From contig JAEESF010000002.1 in assembly GCA_016286205.1 (NCBI GenBank), forward strand, positions 1-64,000: a stretch of 64,000 nt of DNA, given 5' to 3'. Position 1 is the stretch's first letter; each line of letters starts with the position of its first letter. The position numbers and the translations under genes are program-made. The notes below the pieces were generated by a model. That model saw only the letters and a list, made by a program, of their open reading frames with translations, was not told where the DNA came from and did not search any database. Source of the stretch: Colicola sp016286205. Lineage in GTDB: Bacteria > Bacteroidota > Bacteroidia > Bacteroidales > Paludibacteraceae. Positions 52,550 through 60,700 of this stretch are shown in pieces.

Positions 52550-53944
52550 TCAGTTTTTCAGACGGGCTACGAGTTCAAAGGTGCGGAGACGATCTTTGTA
52601 CCAATTGTTGCGGTTCATGGCCACAATATCGCAGTTGGCATCTGAATTGTCTTCCCAGCGGCGGCAGTTGTACAGCACATCGTAGATACGTCCAATCGGC
52701 CAATCGCGACTGATACGCAGGCCGACGGCATAATCCTCGCCATACTTGGTAGTCGGATAGTTGATGGTCCGCAGCAACGGCACATAGAATCCACGCGGCG
52801 CGCCAAGACCATTGATACGCAGGGCATTGTTGCGTCCGTTATCGTCAGTCCACTCGCGGTGGTCAATCACACCCGGAGGCAAAGTTTCGCCTGCCATATT
52901 GGTCAGTTGATAGGTGCCGATAACCATGCCGAATAACGGTGAGTGGTTAGGGGTGAGGGGTGAGGGACCTTCGAATGTATCAACAAACTTCTGAACAGTG
53001 TTTTCGTCAAAATAGGTATCGTCCGAATCCAGTTGGATAGCATACTTGCCGCAACGCGGGTCATGAATAGCCACATTCCAGTTGCCGCCAATGGCGTGCC
53101 AGGTCTTGTCTTGTTGGATGAAGACCAATTGGCCTCCCCCCGCCCCTTCCCTAGAAGGAAGGGAGGATTGAATTTCGCGAATAATCTCGGCCGTACCATC
53201 GGTGGAGTTGTCGTCCACCACAATCACGTTGAACGAATACGGCGCACGCACTTTTTGTGCCAAGGCGCTACGCACAGCGTCAGCGATGGTACGGGCACGA
53301 TTGCGGCAAGGAATGATAACTGAAGCGGTTACCGGAAATTCGTCTGCCGTAGGCAGTGGCAGATATTGTCCGGGCTTCAGATAAGCGCCTATGCGTTTCA
53401 GGTGGGCCGTAACACAGGCTTCCATTTCTACTTGCACCTGGCGATTGCGTGGATCGACATAGTCGAACAATTTCTCACCGGATTTGCGCGTGTCTTCCTC
53501 TACTTCGTAATACAGGTATTCCGGAATATGGGTGAGGGAGCCATTGCCCATTTGACTAGCTCGCAGACGCAGGTCATAGAGTCCGGCAAACTCATAGTCG
53601 GTATCCATCTGCGCAACGAGCGATTGCAGTCGGTCTGTGCGCCAAAGCAGGACTGCGCCAAAATCGAAATCATCGCGCAGTGCGCCCTGCTGATAGTCGA
53701 TCACGGGGGCTTCCACTATTCGGGCCTCTCCGCCTTCGATTATTTTCTGGAATCGGTCGGCATAAGCCATGGTAGCGCCGGTCATCTCCAGCACTTGCTG
53801 CATACGCTCCAATCCCAGATAAACCCATTCGATATTGGGCTTGAGGCAAATCAGCGTGTAAGGTGTCTGCGCCTTAGCGGCGATTTCGCGGATAGCAGCG
53901 GTACTGCATACTCGTCCGGGCAAGAAAAAAATAGAAATATCCAT
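52550..53944 (-). CDS. Family 2 glycosyltransferase
   Basis: A 464-residue protein with a GT-A domain in its second half: VTASVIIPCRNRARTIADAV (about 205-224), VIVVDDNSTDGTAEII (about 243-258), AIQLDSDDTYFDEN (about 310-323, the DxD site), then an acceptor-side region ending YNCRRWEDNSDAN. The first 200 residues appear to be a second, degenerate GT-like domain. Inserted repeat peptides: SSLPSREGAGGGQ (element at 53132-53165) between a helix and strand, and EGPSPLTPNHSP (DNA about 52938-52968). Donor and acceptor are unknown. Confidence 0.88.
   Translation of the reverse strand: MDISIFFLPGRVCSTAAIREIAAKAQTPYTLICLKPNIEWVYLGLERMQQVLEMTGATMAYADRFQKIIEGGEARIVEAPVIDYQQGALRDDFDFGAVLLWRTDRLQSLVAQMDTDYEFAGLYDLRLRASQMGNGSLTHIPEYLYYEVEEDTRKSGEKLFDYVDPRNRQVQVEMEACVTAHLKRIGAYLKPGQYLPLPTADEFPVTASVIIPCRNRARTIADAVRSALAQKVRAPYSFNVIVVDDNSTDGTAEIIREIQSSLPSREGAGGGQLVFIQQDKTWHAIGGNWNVAIHDPRCGKYAIQLDSDDTYFDENTVQKFVDTFEGPSPLTPNHSPLFGMVIGTYQLTNMAGETLPPGVIDHREWTDDNGRNNALRINGLGAPRGFYVPLLRTINYPTTKYGEDYAVGLRISRDWPIGRIYDVLYNCRRWEDNSDANCDIVAMNRNNWYKDRLRTFELVARLKN
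52938..52968 (-). repeat. In-frame GGTGAGGGGTGAGG tract in the glycosyltransferase gene
   Basis: GGTGAGTGGTTAGGGGTGAG and following GGGTGAGGGA encode PSPLTPNHSP, a peptide type common as a dispersed repeat in Bacteroidales proteins. Confidence 0.6.
53132..53165 (-). repeat. In-frame palindromic element, copy F (glycosyltransferase)
   Basis: GGCCTCCCCCCGCCCC then TTCCCTAGAAGGAAGGGAG, encoding SSLPSREGAGGG. Confidence 0.8.
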
Positions 53945-53958
53945 GTGTTTAATTTACT

Positions 53959-55173
53959 TTATTTCACTTGTGCGCCTTGTGCATTGTAGGTATTACCGTT
54001 CTTCTCAATCAGCACCTGACCATCACGCAAAATCTTTCTACTTTCCAGTTTCGACTTTTGACTATCTACTTGCTCCACACCTTCCTCTATAGCCACAATG
54101 CGACCGAACGCTTTCCAACCGTCTGCAGCCTGATAAGCCGAGAGAGCGCTTTGCGGCACATAGAGCGTGCAAGCGGATTGGTCAAAGTTTTCAAATGTCC
54201 CAGCTTCACAAGTTGGGGGTGTAGTAGCTTTGCAGGTTATGGAGGTCAGCTTTGTGCAATTGCTAAAACAATAACCTTTAATCTCTTCCAAAGTGCTCGG
54301 CAACGTGAGAGTAGTTAGTTCGCTACAATAGGTAAAGACATTCATCCCCAAAGAAAGCAGTCCTTCGTTTAGCTCCATGCTCTGCATTTTACAAGACCGA
54401 AAAGCATTTTCGTATATCCATTTAACAGAAGTGGGGAAGATGATTTTCGTCAGTTTTTGACAATGGGAAAACGCATGTTTTTCGATTTCCGTAACAGTAG
54501 AGGGAATAGTATATTCTCCTTCCAGCCTACCGGGAGCGCCACAGAGCCTTGCCTGATCTTTGGTAAACAGCACACCACTCAACGAGCAGTAATTCTGATT
54601 ACCGGGCTCGACGTTGATCATCTTCAGATTCTGGCAATTAGAAAAAGCACCTGCCCCTATCTGTTCAACGTAAGCAGGAATAGTTACCGTATTCAGTCCG
54701 GCACAATTCCAAAAAGCCTGTGTTCCTATACCCTTTAGATTTGTCGGCAGTGCGATAGAAGTCAGTGAAATATCACCGGCAAAGGCGCTAGCGCCAATAA
54801 GTCGAATGGTATTGGGGAGTGTAAGATTGGAGAGCTGAGTACAATACGAAAAAGCACCGATATTTATCGTGTCCACGGTGTTTGGCAGTTCTACGGTCTC
54901 CAGCGATGTACAGTTATTAAAAGCATAGCCTCCTATCCTGGTGTACTGGCTGCGCGAGTCTTTTAGGATCGATACAATCTGGCCTTCGTAGGCTTTCCAA
55001 GGTGTTTCGGCGTAGAAATAATTATCCATCGCGCCTGTGCCGATAAGGTAGAGCGCACCGCTACCGGTGTTGAATTCCCATTCCATGTTTGTTCCGCAGT
55101 CGCCATAGATGGTCTCTGCATTTACCATGGCTGCGCAAACGAGCGCTGCAATAACTAAGTAAATCTTTCTCAT
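53959..55173 (-). CDS. BspA-like leucine-rich repeat surface protein
   Basis: A 404-residue exported protein: signal peptide 1-19 (MVNA), a header with YGDCGTNMEWEF...GALYLIGTGAMDNY and PWKAYEGQIVSI, then about nine LRR_5/BspA-type repeats of about 23 residues (AFxNCxxLxxVxLPxxV). BspA proteins bind host or bacterial surfaces. The C-terminus KILRDGQVLIEKNGNTY-NAQGAQVK matches the tails of the giant protein at 1691-6655 and the BspA-like protein at 61172-63877. A VDSQKSKLESR stretch before the tail is encoded by a GACTTTCGACT-type tract (54034-54072). Confidence 0.88.
   Translation of the reverse strand: MRKIYLVIAALVCAAMVNAETIYGDCGTNMEWEFNTGSGALYLIGTGAMDNYFYAETPWKAYEGQIVSILKDSRSQYTRIGGYAFNNCTSLETVELPNTVDTINIGAFSYCTQLSNLTLPNTIRLIGASAFAGDISLTSIALPTNLKGIGTQAFWNCAGLNTVTIPAYVEQIGAGAFSNCQNLKMINVEPGNQNYCSLSGVLFTKDQARLCGAPGRLEGEYTIPSTVTEIEKHAFSHCQKLTKIIFPTSVKWIYENAFRSCKMQSMELNEGLLSLGMNVFTYCSELTTLTLPSTLEEIKGYCFSNCTKLTSITCKATTPPTCEAGTFENFDQSACTLYVPQSALSAYQAADGWKAFGRIVAIEEGVEQVDSQKSKLESRKILRDGQVLIEKNGNTYNAQGAQVK
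54034..54072 (-). repeat. In-frame GACTTT-type tract in the BspA-like gene
   Basis: CTTTCTACTTTCCAGTTTCG and continuation encode VDSQKSKLESRK, joining the LRR domain to the C-terminal tail. Confidence 0.65.
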
Positions 55174-55308
55174 AAGTAATTGTTGTTAAGTGTTGTTAAA
55201 TGTCAAATAAATTCTCTTTCTTCAAAAAATTCAGTCCGGCCCTGCCCATGCCCCGTCCTCTATAATAGAGCTTGGACTATATATTTTTTTATTTTATATT
55301 ATATATGT

Positions 55309-55388
55309 GTACGAGATCTGTACATTATTGTACGAAATCCGTTCACCGATGCTCATTTATTGGACAGGCTGTGCGAAATCTGTACATT
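55309..55388. repeat. Three iteron-like 18-bp direct repeats
   Basis: GTACGAGATCTGTACATT (55309-55326), GTACGAAATCCGTTCACC (55330-55347) and GTGCGAAATCTGTACATT (55371-55388), with start-to-start spacing of 21 and 41 bp, about two and four helical turns. They lie between the BspA-like gene and the stop of the winged-helix gene. They may be an operator or a replication-type iteron set. Confidence 0.6.
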
Positions 55389-55396
55389 TTGTCCTC

Positions 55397-55765
55397 TCAA
55401 AACGGTATATCGCTGCCTTCAGGCACCGATTTTTTGTCCGGATTCTGGACACTCTCCTTTACTTTGGGTGTTCCGGGCGCCAATTCACGATTTATTGTGC
55501 TGGTAATCACGCCATTATACATATGCAGAAAACCTTTCTGTTCCAAACGGTTAACTATTCCATTCATGGTCGAAGGACTGGTGTGCAGTATCTTAGCCAG
55601 CCTGCGTATAGAGCCGCGCCAGCCTCGTCTGTCTATGTCCTCTATGCGTGTCAGGCCATGAATATAAGCATACACAGCCGCATCGCCCAGCGGCAACTCC
55701 ATCTCATCCAGCATCCATGACTGAATCGTGAAATAGAACGGTTTATTTTTCTTTGTTGTTGGCAT
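55397..55765 (-). CDS. Small winged-helix DNA-binding-like protein
   Basis: 122 residues. FYFTIQSWMLDEMELPLGDAAVYAYIHGLT followed by a helix-turn-helix-type stretch (SIRRLAKILHTSPSTMNGIVNRLEQKGFLHMY, about 52-83) looks like the N-terminal winged helix of replication initiators or DnaD-like and phage helix-turn-helix proteins. The C-terminus is charged and ends SVPEGSDIPF. A stand-alone regulator or a remnant of a mobile element's replication gene are both possible. The three direct repeats just downstream are natural candidate binding sites. Confidence 0.65.
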   Translation of the reverse strand: MPTTKKNKPFYFTIQSWMLDEMELPLGDAAVYAYIHGLTRIEDIDRRGWRGSIRRLAKILHTSPSTMNGIVNRLEQKGFLHMYNGVITSTINRELAPGTPKVKESVQNPDKKSVPEGSDIPF

Positions 55766-55800
55766 TATTGTATTTGGTTGTTAAAATCATTATTTTTTCG

Positions 55801-55866
55801 AACCCGTCTTAACCCCGTATTTACCAGGTCTTAACCACGTTTTTCTCACGATTTACTACCGTGAAG
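55801..55866 (+). repeat. 11-bp direct-repeat array, left of dispersed element copy 2
   Basis: AACCCGTCTTA, ACCCCGTATTT, ACCAGGTCTTA, ACCACGTTTTT, CTCACGATTTA and CTACCGTGAAG in exact 11-bp register; the half ACCACG/CTCACGA resembles the ATCACGA junction of the other arrays. Confidence 0.7.
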
Positions 55867-56070
55867 AAATGCCTCGGATGGCATTTCGAGTTTGAGCGCC
55901 GCAGTAGCGGATTACGCGAAAACATAGAATGGCGCGACCCTTGCGGTCACGCAGCCGCCAGGCTCTAGGGTAGCGATGTACAGGGTAGGAGCGACCGCCT
56001 ATTTGTTATTTTTCTGCCTGTTAAAAACTGCATTTTTATATATACTATGTATATATATTCAATTTACTAT
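55861..56070 (+). repeat. Dispersed hairpin element, copy 2
   Basis: About 210 bp matching 34073-34276 in the same orientation and hairpin order, with small indels (for example GTTATTTTTCTGCC inserted before the TATATATACTATG part). It ends next to the stop of the BadF-type gene on the other strand. Apart from this element and its flanking 11-bp arrays the 340-bp gap holds no gene. Confidence 0.85.
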
Positions 56071-56103
56071 CGAGACAATCACGAGACAATTACGAGCGCA
56101 CTA
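56071..56103 (+). repeat. 11-bp direct-repeat array, right of dispersed element copy 2
   Basis: CGAGACAATCA, CGAGACAATTA and CGAGCGCACTA in exact 11-bp register; the last unit's GCACTA equals that ending the array at 34320. Confidence 0.8.
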
Positions 56104-56105
56104 TC

Positions 56106-56999
56106 TTATTCCGTAGTAGGAACCAGTGCGTCTTTGTGGTACTCGCAGAGGCCCGGTATCGGATCTTGCAATATTCGTCCTATGGGTAGCCCCTCTGCCG
56201 CCATGGCTTCTTCCAGTATCGGGCGGTAGTAATACGCTATCGACCCCACGAAGCCAACGCCGTTGGCATTTGTGATTTGACATTTGTCATTTGCCGTTTG
56301 GAAATACTGCACCAAGTTGCGGCGAATGAACTGCACAAAATGGTCATACACCAGGTCATGAATCCGTTTGTCGTCCAGATGGTCAGCACAGAAGCGCGAC
56401 AACTTAGCCAGGAACCGATTGGGGAACGGCTGACGATAGACGTGCTCGATAATATCGGCCATCGAAGTCTCGTATTCGCTAAAGAACGCTTCCTTCAGAT
56501 CGTCGCCCAATTGATTCTTCAGCAGGTCGCCCACCAGGCGCTTGCCCAGCACCGCGGCACTACCTTCGTCGCCCAGGATATAACCCAGCGAAGGAACGCA
56601 CCACTCGATAGTCTCGCCATTGTAGCTGCAACTGCCGCTACCCGTGCCCAGGATACATGCTACGCCCGCCTCATGGCCCAGCAATCCACGCGCAGCACCC
56701 AGCATATCGGACTCCACAGTCACTTCGGCCTTCTTAAACACCGATTCCAACGCACGCTTGACAAACACTTTCTTCTCCGGCGTACATCCTGCACCATAGA
56801 AAAAAACGTGCGTGAGCGTGCCCGCCCATAATAGCGGAGCCATCTGAGGCAGCAACTGATTGCTGATACTGTTGCGCATGGCATCGCAGGTCTGGAAGAG
56901 CGGATTGATTCCGTCCGTGCGGAAATCGGACGACTGGCCACTGGCTGTCAACAAACACCAATGCACCTTAGTACTACCACTGTCGGCTATTAAAATCAT
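56106..56999 (-). CDS. BadF/BadG/BcrA/BcrD-type ATPase, N-acetylglucosamine kinase-like
   Basis: A 297-residue sugar kinase-fold protein. The start at 56999 (MILIADSGSTKVHWCLL) places the phosphate-1 motif ADSGSTK at 5-11; the longer frame runs into the promoter at 57020-57051. Phosphate-2 type GTGSGSCSYNGE lies near 118-129 and LGDEGSAAVLGKRLV near 140-154. Bacteroidetes members phosphorylate amino sugars such as N-acetylglucosamine; substrate not shown. Near the C-terminus TANDKCQITNANG is encoded by a CATTTGTGATTTGACATTTG-type tract (56264-56300), probably an in-frame repeat. Confidence 0.88.
   Translation of the reverse strand: MILIADSGSTKVHWCLLTASGQSSDFRTDGINPLFQTCDAMRNSISNQLLPQMAPLLWAGTLTHVFFYGAGCTPEKKVFVKRALESVFKKAEVTVESDMLGAARGLLGHEAGVACILGTGSGSCSYNGETIEWCVPSLGYILGDEGSAAVLGKRLVGDLLKNQLGDDLKEAFFSEYETSMADIIEHVYRQPFPNRFLAKLSRFCADHLDDKRIHDLVYDHFVQFIRRNLVQYFQTANDKCQITNANGVGFVGSIAYYYRPILEEAMAAEGLPIGRILQDPIPGLCEYHKDALVPTTE
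56264..56300 (-). repeat. In-frame CATTTGTCATTTG tract in the BadF-type gene
   Basis: Four CATTTG/GATTTG repeats on the plus strand encode TANDKCQITNANG. Related in style to the ATTTACC tracts elsewhere. Confidence 0.6.
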
Positions 57000-57019
57000 A
57001 AGTCCCAAATTTTTCGCTG

Positions 57020-57051
57020 CAAAGATACAAAAAAAAATGCACATACGCAAG
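57020..57051 (-). promoter_or_regulatory. Housekeeping promoter of the BadF-type gene
   Basis: Minus strand: -33 CTTG (57051-57048), 20 nt, -7 TATCTTTG (57027-57020). Predicted leader about 14 nt. Confidence 0.85.
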
Positions 57052-57089
57052 AGTTGTGTGCATTTTTTTCAATCGATAGAGTTAAAACT

Positions 57090-57752
57090 CTATATATGTG
57101 TAGATTGGCGTTTCTTGTAACCGGCGTACGCTGCTCCGGCCATCAGCAAAATCCATACTCCCGAGCCCACCGGAACAGGTATATCGGGGTTGACAGGATC
57201 GCCACCACCAGTCCCCGGAGGGCCGCGACGGATAGTAGGCGGCGTTACCGTACCATACATAGCAGCGGCTTCGGTAGCCCCTACGGCCGTGATAGCAGCA
57301 CCACTATAAGTGGTGGTTTGCATGCAATCGTTCACAGCAAAAGCAGGGCCCTGAACCGATGTGCTACTATTGTTACGATGGGTTTCGCGCAGACGCGCTG
57401 CCACTGAGTACATTGGCGTTTGCTGAGCAAACGATTGGTTATTGCCCGATTGGATATTTGTTGAAATCTGCCTATTCAGCAACGAATTTTGCACGGTAAT
57501 AGTAGGCGCCACCAACGATGACGAACGTGGTGCAGAAGGCTGCTGAGTCGGCCTAATCTTCATTTTCTTAGGCTGGACATAGTTGCTATGCTGATTCTCC
57601 TGCTCTATGGCCTGCAAGAATTGCGGCAAATCAGCCTGGCGCTTCGGAGCGTGGAAATTAGCCGCACCGGTAGTACTAAACGATACCAACGGGACCATCA
57701 TAGCCCAAAGGGCTACCAAAACTCGCAATATATGTGGATAACGGATTTTCAT
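57090..57752 (-). CDS. Small exported protein with C-terminal PVGS/W/TM/basic anchor (second)
   Basis: 220 residues, no family recognised. Signal peptide (about 1-27, ending SFS), a Gln/Ser/Thr-rich middle, a TTTYSGAAITAVGATEAAAMYG stretch, a paired arginine, GGGDPVN, then PVGSGVWILL, a short transmembrane segment and KKRQ. It has the same plan as 973-1608 and likewise sits immediately downstream (9 bp) of a large exported protein on the same strand. The two share little elsewhere. A hairpin ATAGAGTT-aa-AACTCTAT (57076-57093) overlaps its stop. Confidence 0.75.
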   Translation of the reverse strand: MKIRYPHILRVLVALWAMMVPLVSFSTTGAANFHAPKRQADLPQFLQAIEQENQHSNYVQPKKMKIRPTQQPSAPRSSSLVAPTITVQNSLLNRQISTNIQSGNNQSFAQQTPMYSVAARLRETHRNNSSTSVQGPAFAVNDCMQTTTYSGAAITAVGATEAAAMYGTVTPPTIRRGPPGTGGGDPVNPDIPVPVGSGVWILLMAGAAYAGYKKRQSTHI

Positions 57753-57761
57753 GGTCTGTGA

Positions 57762-60700
57762 TTACAATGCGAGTTTATAGATACCCAATTTGGTGGAAAC
57801 AACATATATACCCGGCACAAGCGTGTAAGCCGATTCGATGTGTGCCGATAGGTCGGACGAGAGAATCAGTCGCCCATCTACAGAATAGATGCTAACCGGC
57901 GTATCAGCCGTGGAGCGCAGATAGAGTTGTGCGCCATCGTAAGAGTAACTCAGACTTTGGTCGTCGTTCACATTCGGAACACCTGTAGCCACTTCAGGCG
58001 CTTGCTCACCTACTCCGCCGAAGCGAACATATTTAGCAGTATTGGTCGGGTCTGCTACTACGTAGCACTCGAACGGATAGAGCGTGTTACCACCACTCTT
58101 CTCGAACCATAGTCCATCGGCGCTAATCATATAGGCCTGACCCAGATCCTGCGGCCACATAGTCGTATTTCCGAAGTAACGGAAGCCATCGGCCGAACTG
58201 CCTTTAGTCCAAGGCGTTTTGTTAGCAATAGTCTGATAACCCTTGCCGTAGAACATCACGTATTTGTCCGTGTAGTAGTTGCCGCTTGGCACTTGCATGA
58301 TATACGGAACATCCTTCTCCGGCAGATTTACGCCCACAGGCACATTCTGCCAGTTAGGTTGGAATCCATCGCGCTCGGTATAGGTGGCCGGTCCAAACGT
58401 ACGCAACCAGTATTCGGCATTCTCTGAGTTGTGTTGTGGCAGCAAATCGTACTCCTTGTCATCGTCCGGATCATACACGCGCACGGCGGAGCAAGTAAAC
58501 GGCAGACAGAGCGTCTCCCATGCACCCGGTGTAAACTTGCGATAATAAATTATCGGCTGCAGCACATCTCCTCCCTCAAACTGAGTAATGGCTTTCGCAT
58601 TCGGTACATCGTCATGATGGTAAATTTCAAAGTAGTAAGGCGCACAACCTTGACGGATATAATAGTACATCGGGTCTGTAATGGAGAAGCTTCCCGCAAA
58701 TGGGAACTTGATACTGAAACGAATACAAGCACCCATTGTGAAATCAGCTACCAAGTCATCCGTTCCATAGTTCTGCGCCTTGTCGCCCAGGTTGATGGTC
58801 AAGGTAAACCATCTACAGTGGTTCACATCATCCTCGCCGGTGTCTATCATCGTTTTCTCCAAGGTCTTGTGCGTTATGTCTTCTTCGGCAAACAGCATAA
58901 AGATAGGCGCAGCAGACCCCGTACGAGTAAACCAGTCGTTCGATTTAGCCCGAATAACCAATTGAGTCGCACTCGGTGTATAGATGCTGACTTCATAACC
59001 CATATGGAAAATCGTAGTGCCTCCAAACTCCGATGGCTTCAATCCCGAGCGCGGAGCACCCGACTTCTCGCAGAGGTTATCGTCCGCATTTTTCCATTGG
59101 TAAGTCCAAGTCAGCAAATCGAAGGTCAAAATACCGTTGGTATAGTCTTCGTTGAAAGTTACGTTGTCAGGAGTAATATAATTCCACTCATCGTAGTAAC
59201 CAGTAGCACCGCCATCGCATTTGTAGTGGTGACGAACCAAAATCTTATACTGTCCGCCTTTGGTAACCGCACCTTCCCAAACGGCCTTGATTGAATTCTC
59301 CCAAGTCAAGCGGCGCGCATCGGTCACATTCCAGTCAGAACCATTAACCGTTCCCACCAGATACAGTTCATCAAACGTAGAAATATGGTTTTTGAGACGC
59401 GTAGCAGTAAAGACAGCCACATCCGCATCGTGCGTAGCATAGAGATTACAGCTATCCCCGCCCGGCGACCAGTTACCGTTTTGCGTATACTTGTATTCCA
59501 TACCCTCAGCTATATTGTCCTTAATCAAGATATAGCGATGGTGCTCATAGTCATGATACTGGAATTTCCAATCGGCATTATTAGTTGACCAACCATTTGC
59601 ATCGCTGCTCAAATACAAATTGGTATCATCGCAGACGGTTGTGAATTTGATCACTTTTTTGTTTTCCGAGAAATTACCATCGTTATCAATAGCCCAAACG
59701 GTTAATGTATATTCGCTACATGGAATCAAATTGATGAGCTCAAAATAACCGGTCTTGTTATTCTTGAAATCGACTTGGTACCAAGTATAGGTTTCACCCA
59801 TCGGAGTTTCAAATTCGCAGTAATAAAGAATTTCCAAGAATGGTGTGTCGTCATCCACCGCACGAACCTGGATATCCGCCGAACGATTGTAGATGACTTC
59901 CGCCTTACCGTAAGTCATAACAGGGTTGCCAGTAGAAACTACACACTCTGCTTCGATATCATCCGTATCATCAAACCAAACATCGTAGGTCGGGTGATAG
60001 TATTTGTTTGCATAAACGGTCAAATCGCCCGTTTGAGTTGCACCATCATCTGAAAAAATACAGTTAGTTAAATTGTTTGGAACTGAAGCACTATAGATGG
60101 TAGATCCGCAGACAGTATTTCCTGTATTCGTCATTGCTATACCGGGCCAACCAACATTTATTGTTCCTCCTTCCCATGCGTACAATTTGGGGTTGCTCCA
60201 GTTCTTGGAATTTACAAAATATACTGTCACACATGTACTAGAAGGTGTTACTCCCCAGTTGTTGTCTGAATATGTAAAACATTCTCCATTATGATCATTT
60301 ACATGGTCCAAGTTACCTGTCTGCGCACCGCTATTATTATTAAAGATACAATAGTATTTTGAAGCGCTTAGGAATGTGTAAGAATAAAGATTACAGCCGC
60401 ATCTTGATTCCCTCGTCATAGCCTCTCCCGGCCACGGCTTATAATTATTCCACGATCCATCTGCTATATATGCGTAAGGAGTAGACCAGTTAGCAGAATT
60501 CAAAAAGTAGATTGTAGTAGTCGGAATTGCTGCGCGAGATGCATACCACGTCCCATCACAGTAGTATAGTCTTGAAGTATTAATTGTAGCATCTGGCGTT
60601 TGGTCTGAATTACTACCGATATCAAATAGGCACCTATCATACGAATTATCTATTGTACATTGCCACACATCAAACCCCGCAACTTTATTTGCAGTTTTTG

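Noticed and set aside
34073..56070. Composite transposon bounded by the two dispersed elements
   Set aside because: The 21.5 kb between them is housekeeping genes, and no transposase or integrase is present.
57076..57093. ATAGAGTT-aa-AACTCTAT hairpin as terminator
   Set aside because: A perfect stem but no T-run follows on the minus strand, so termination cannot be claimed.
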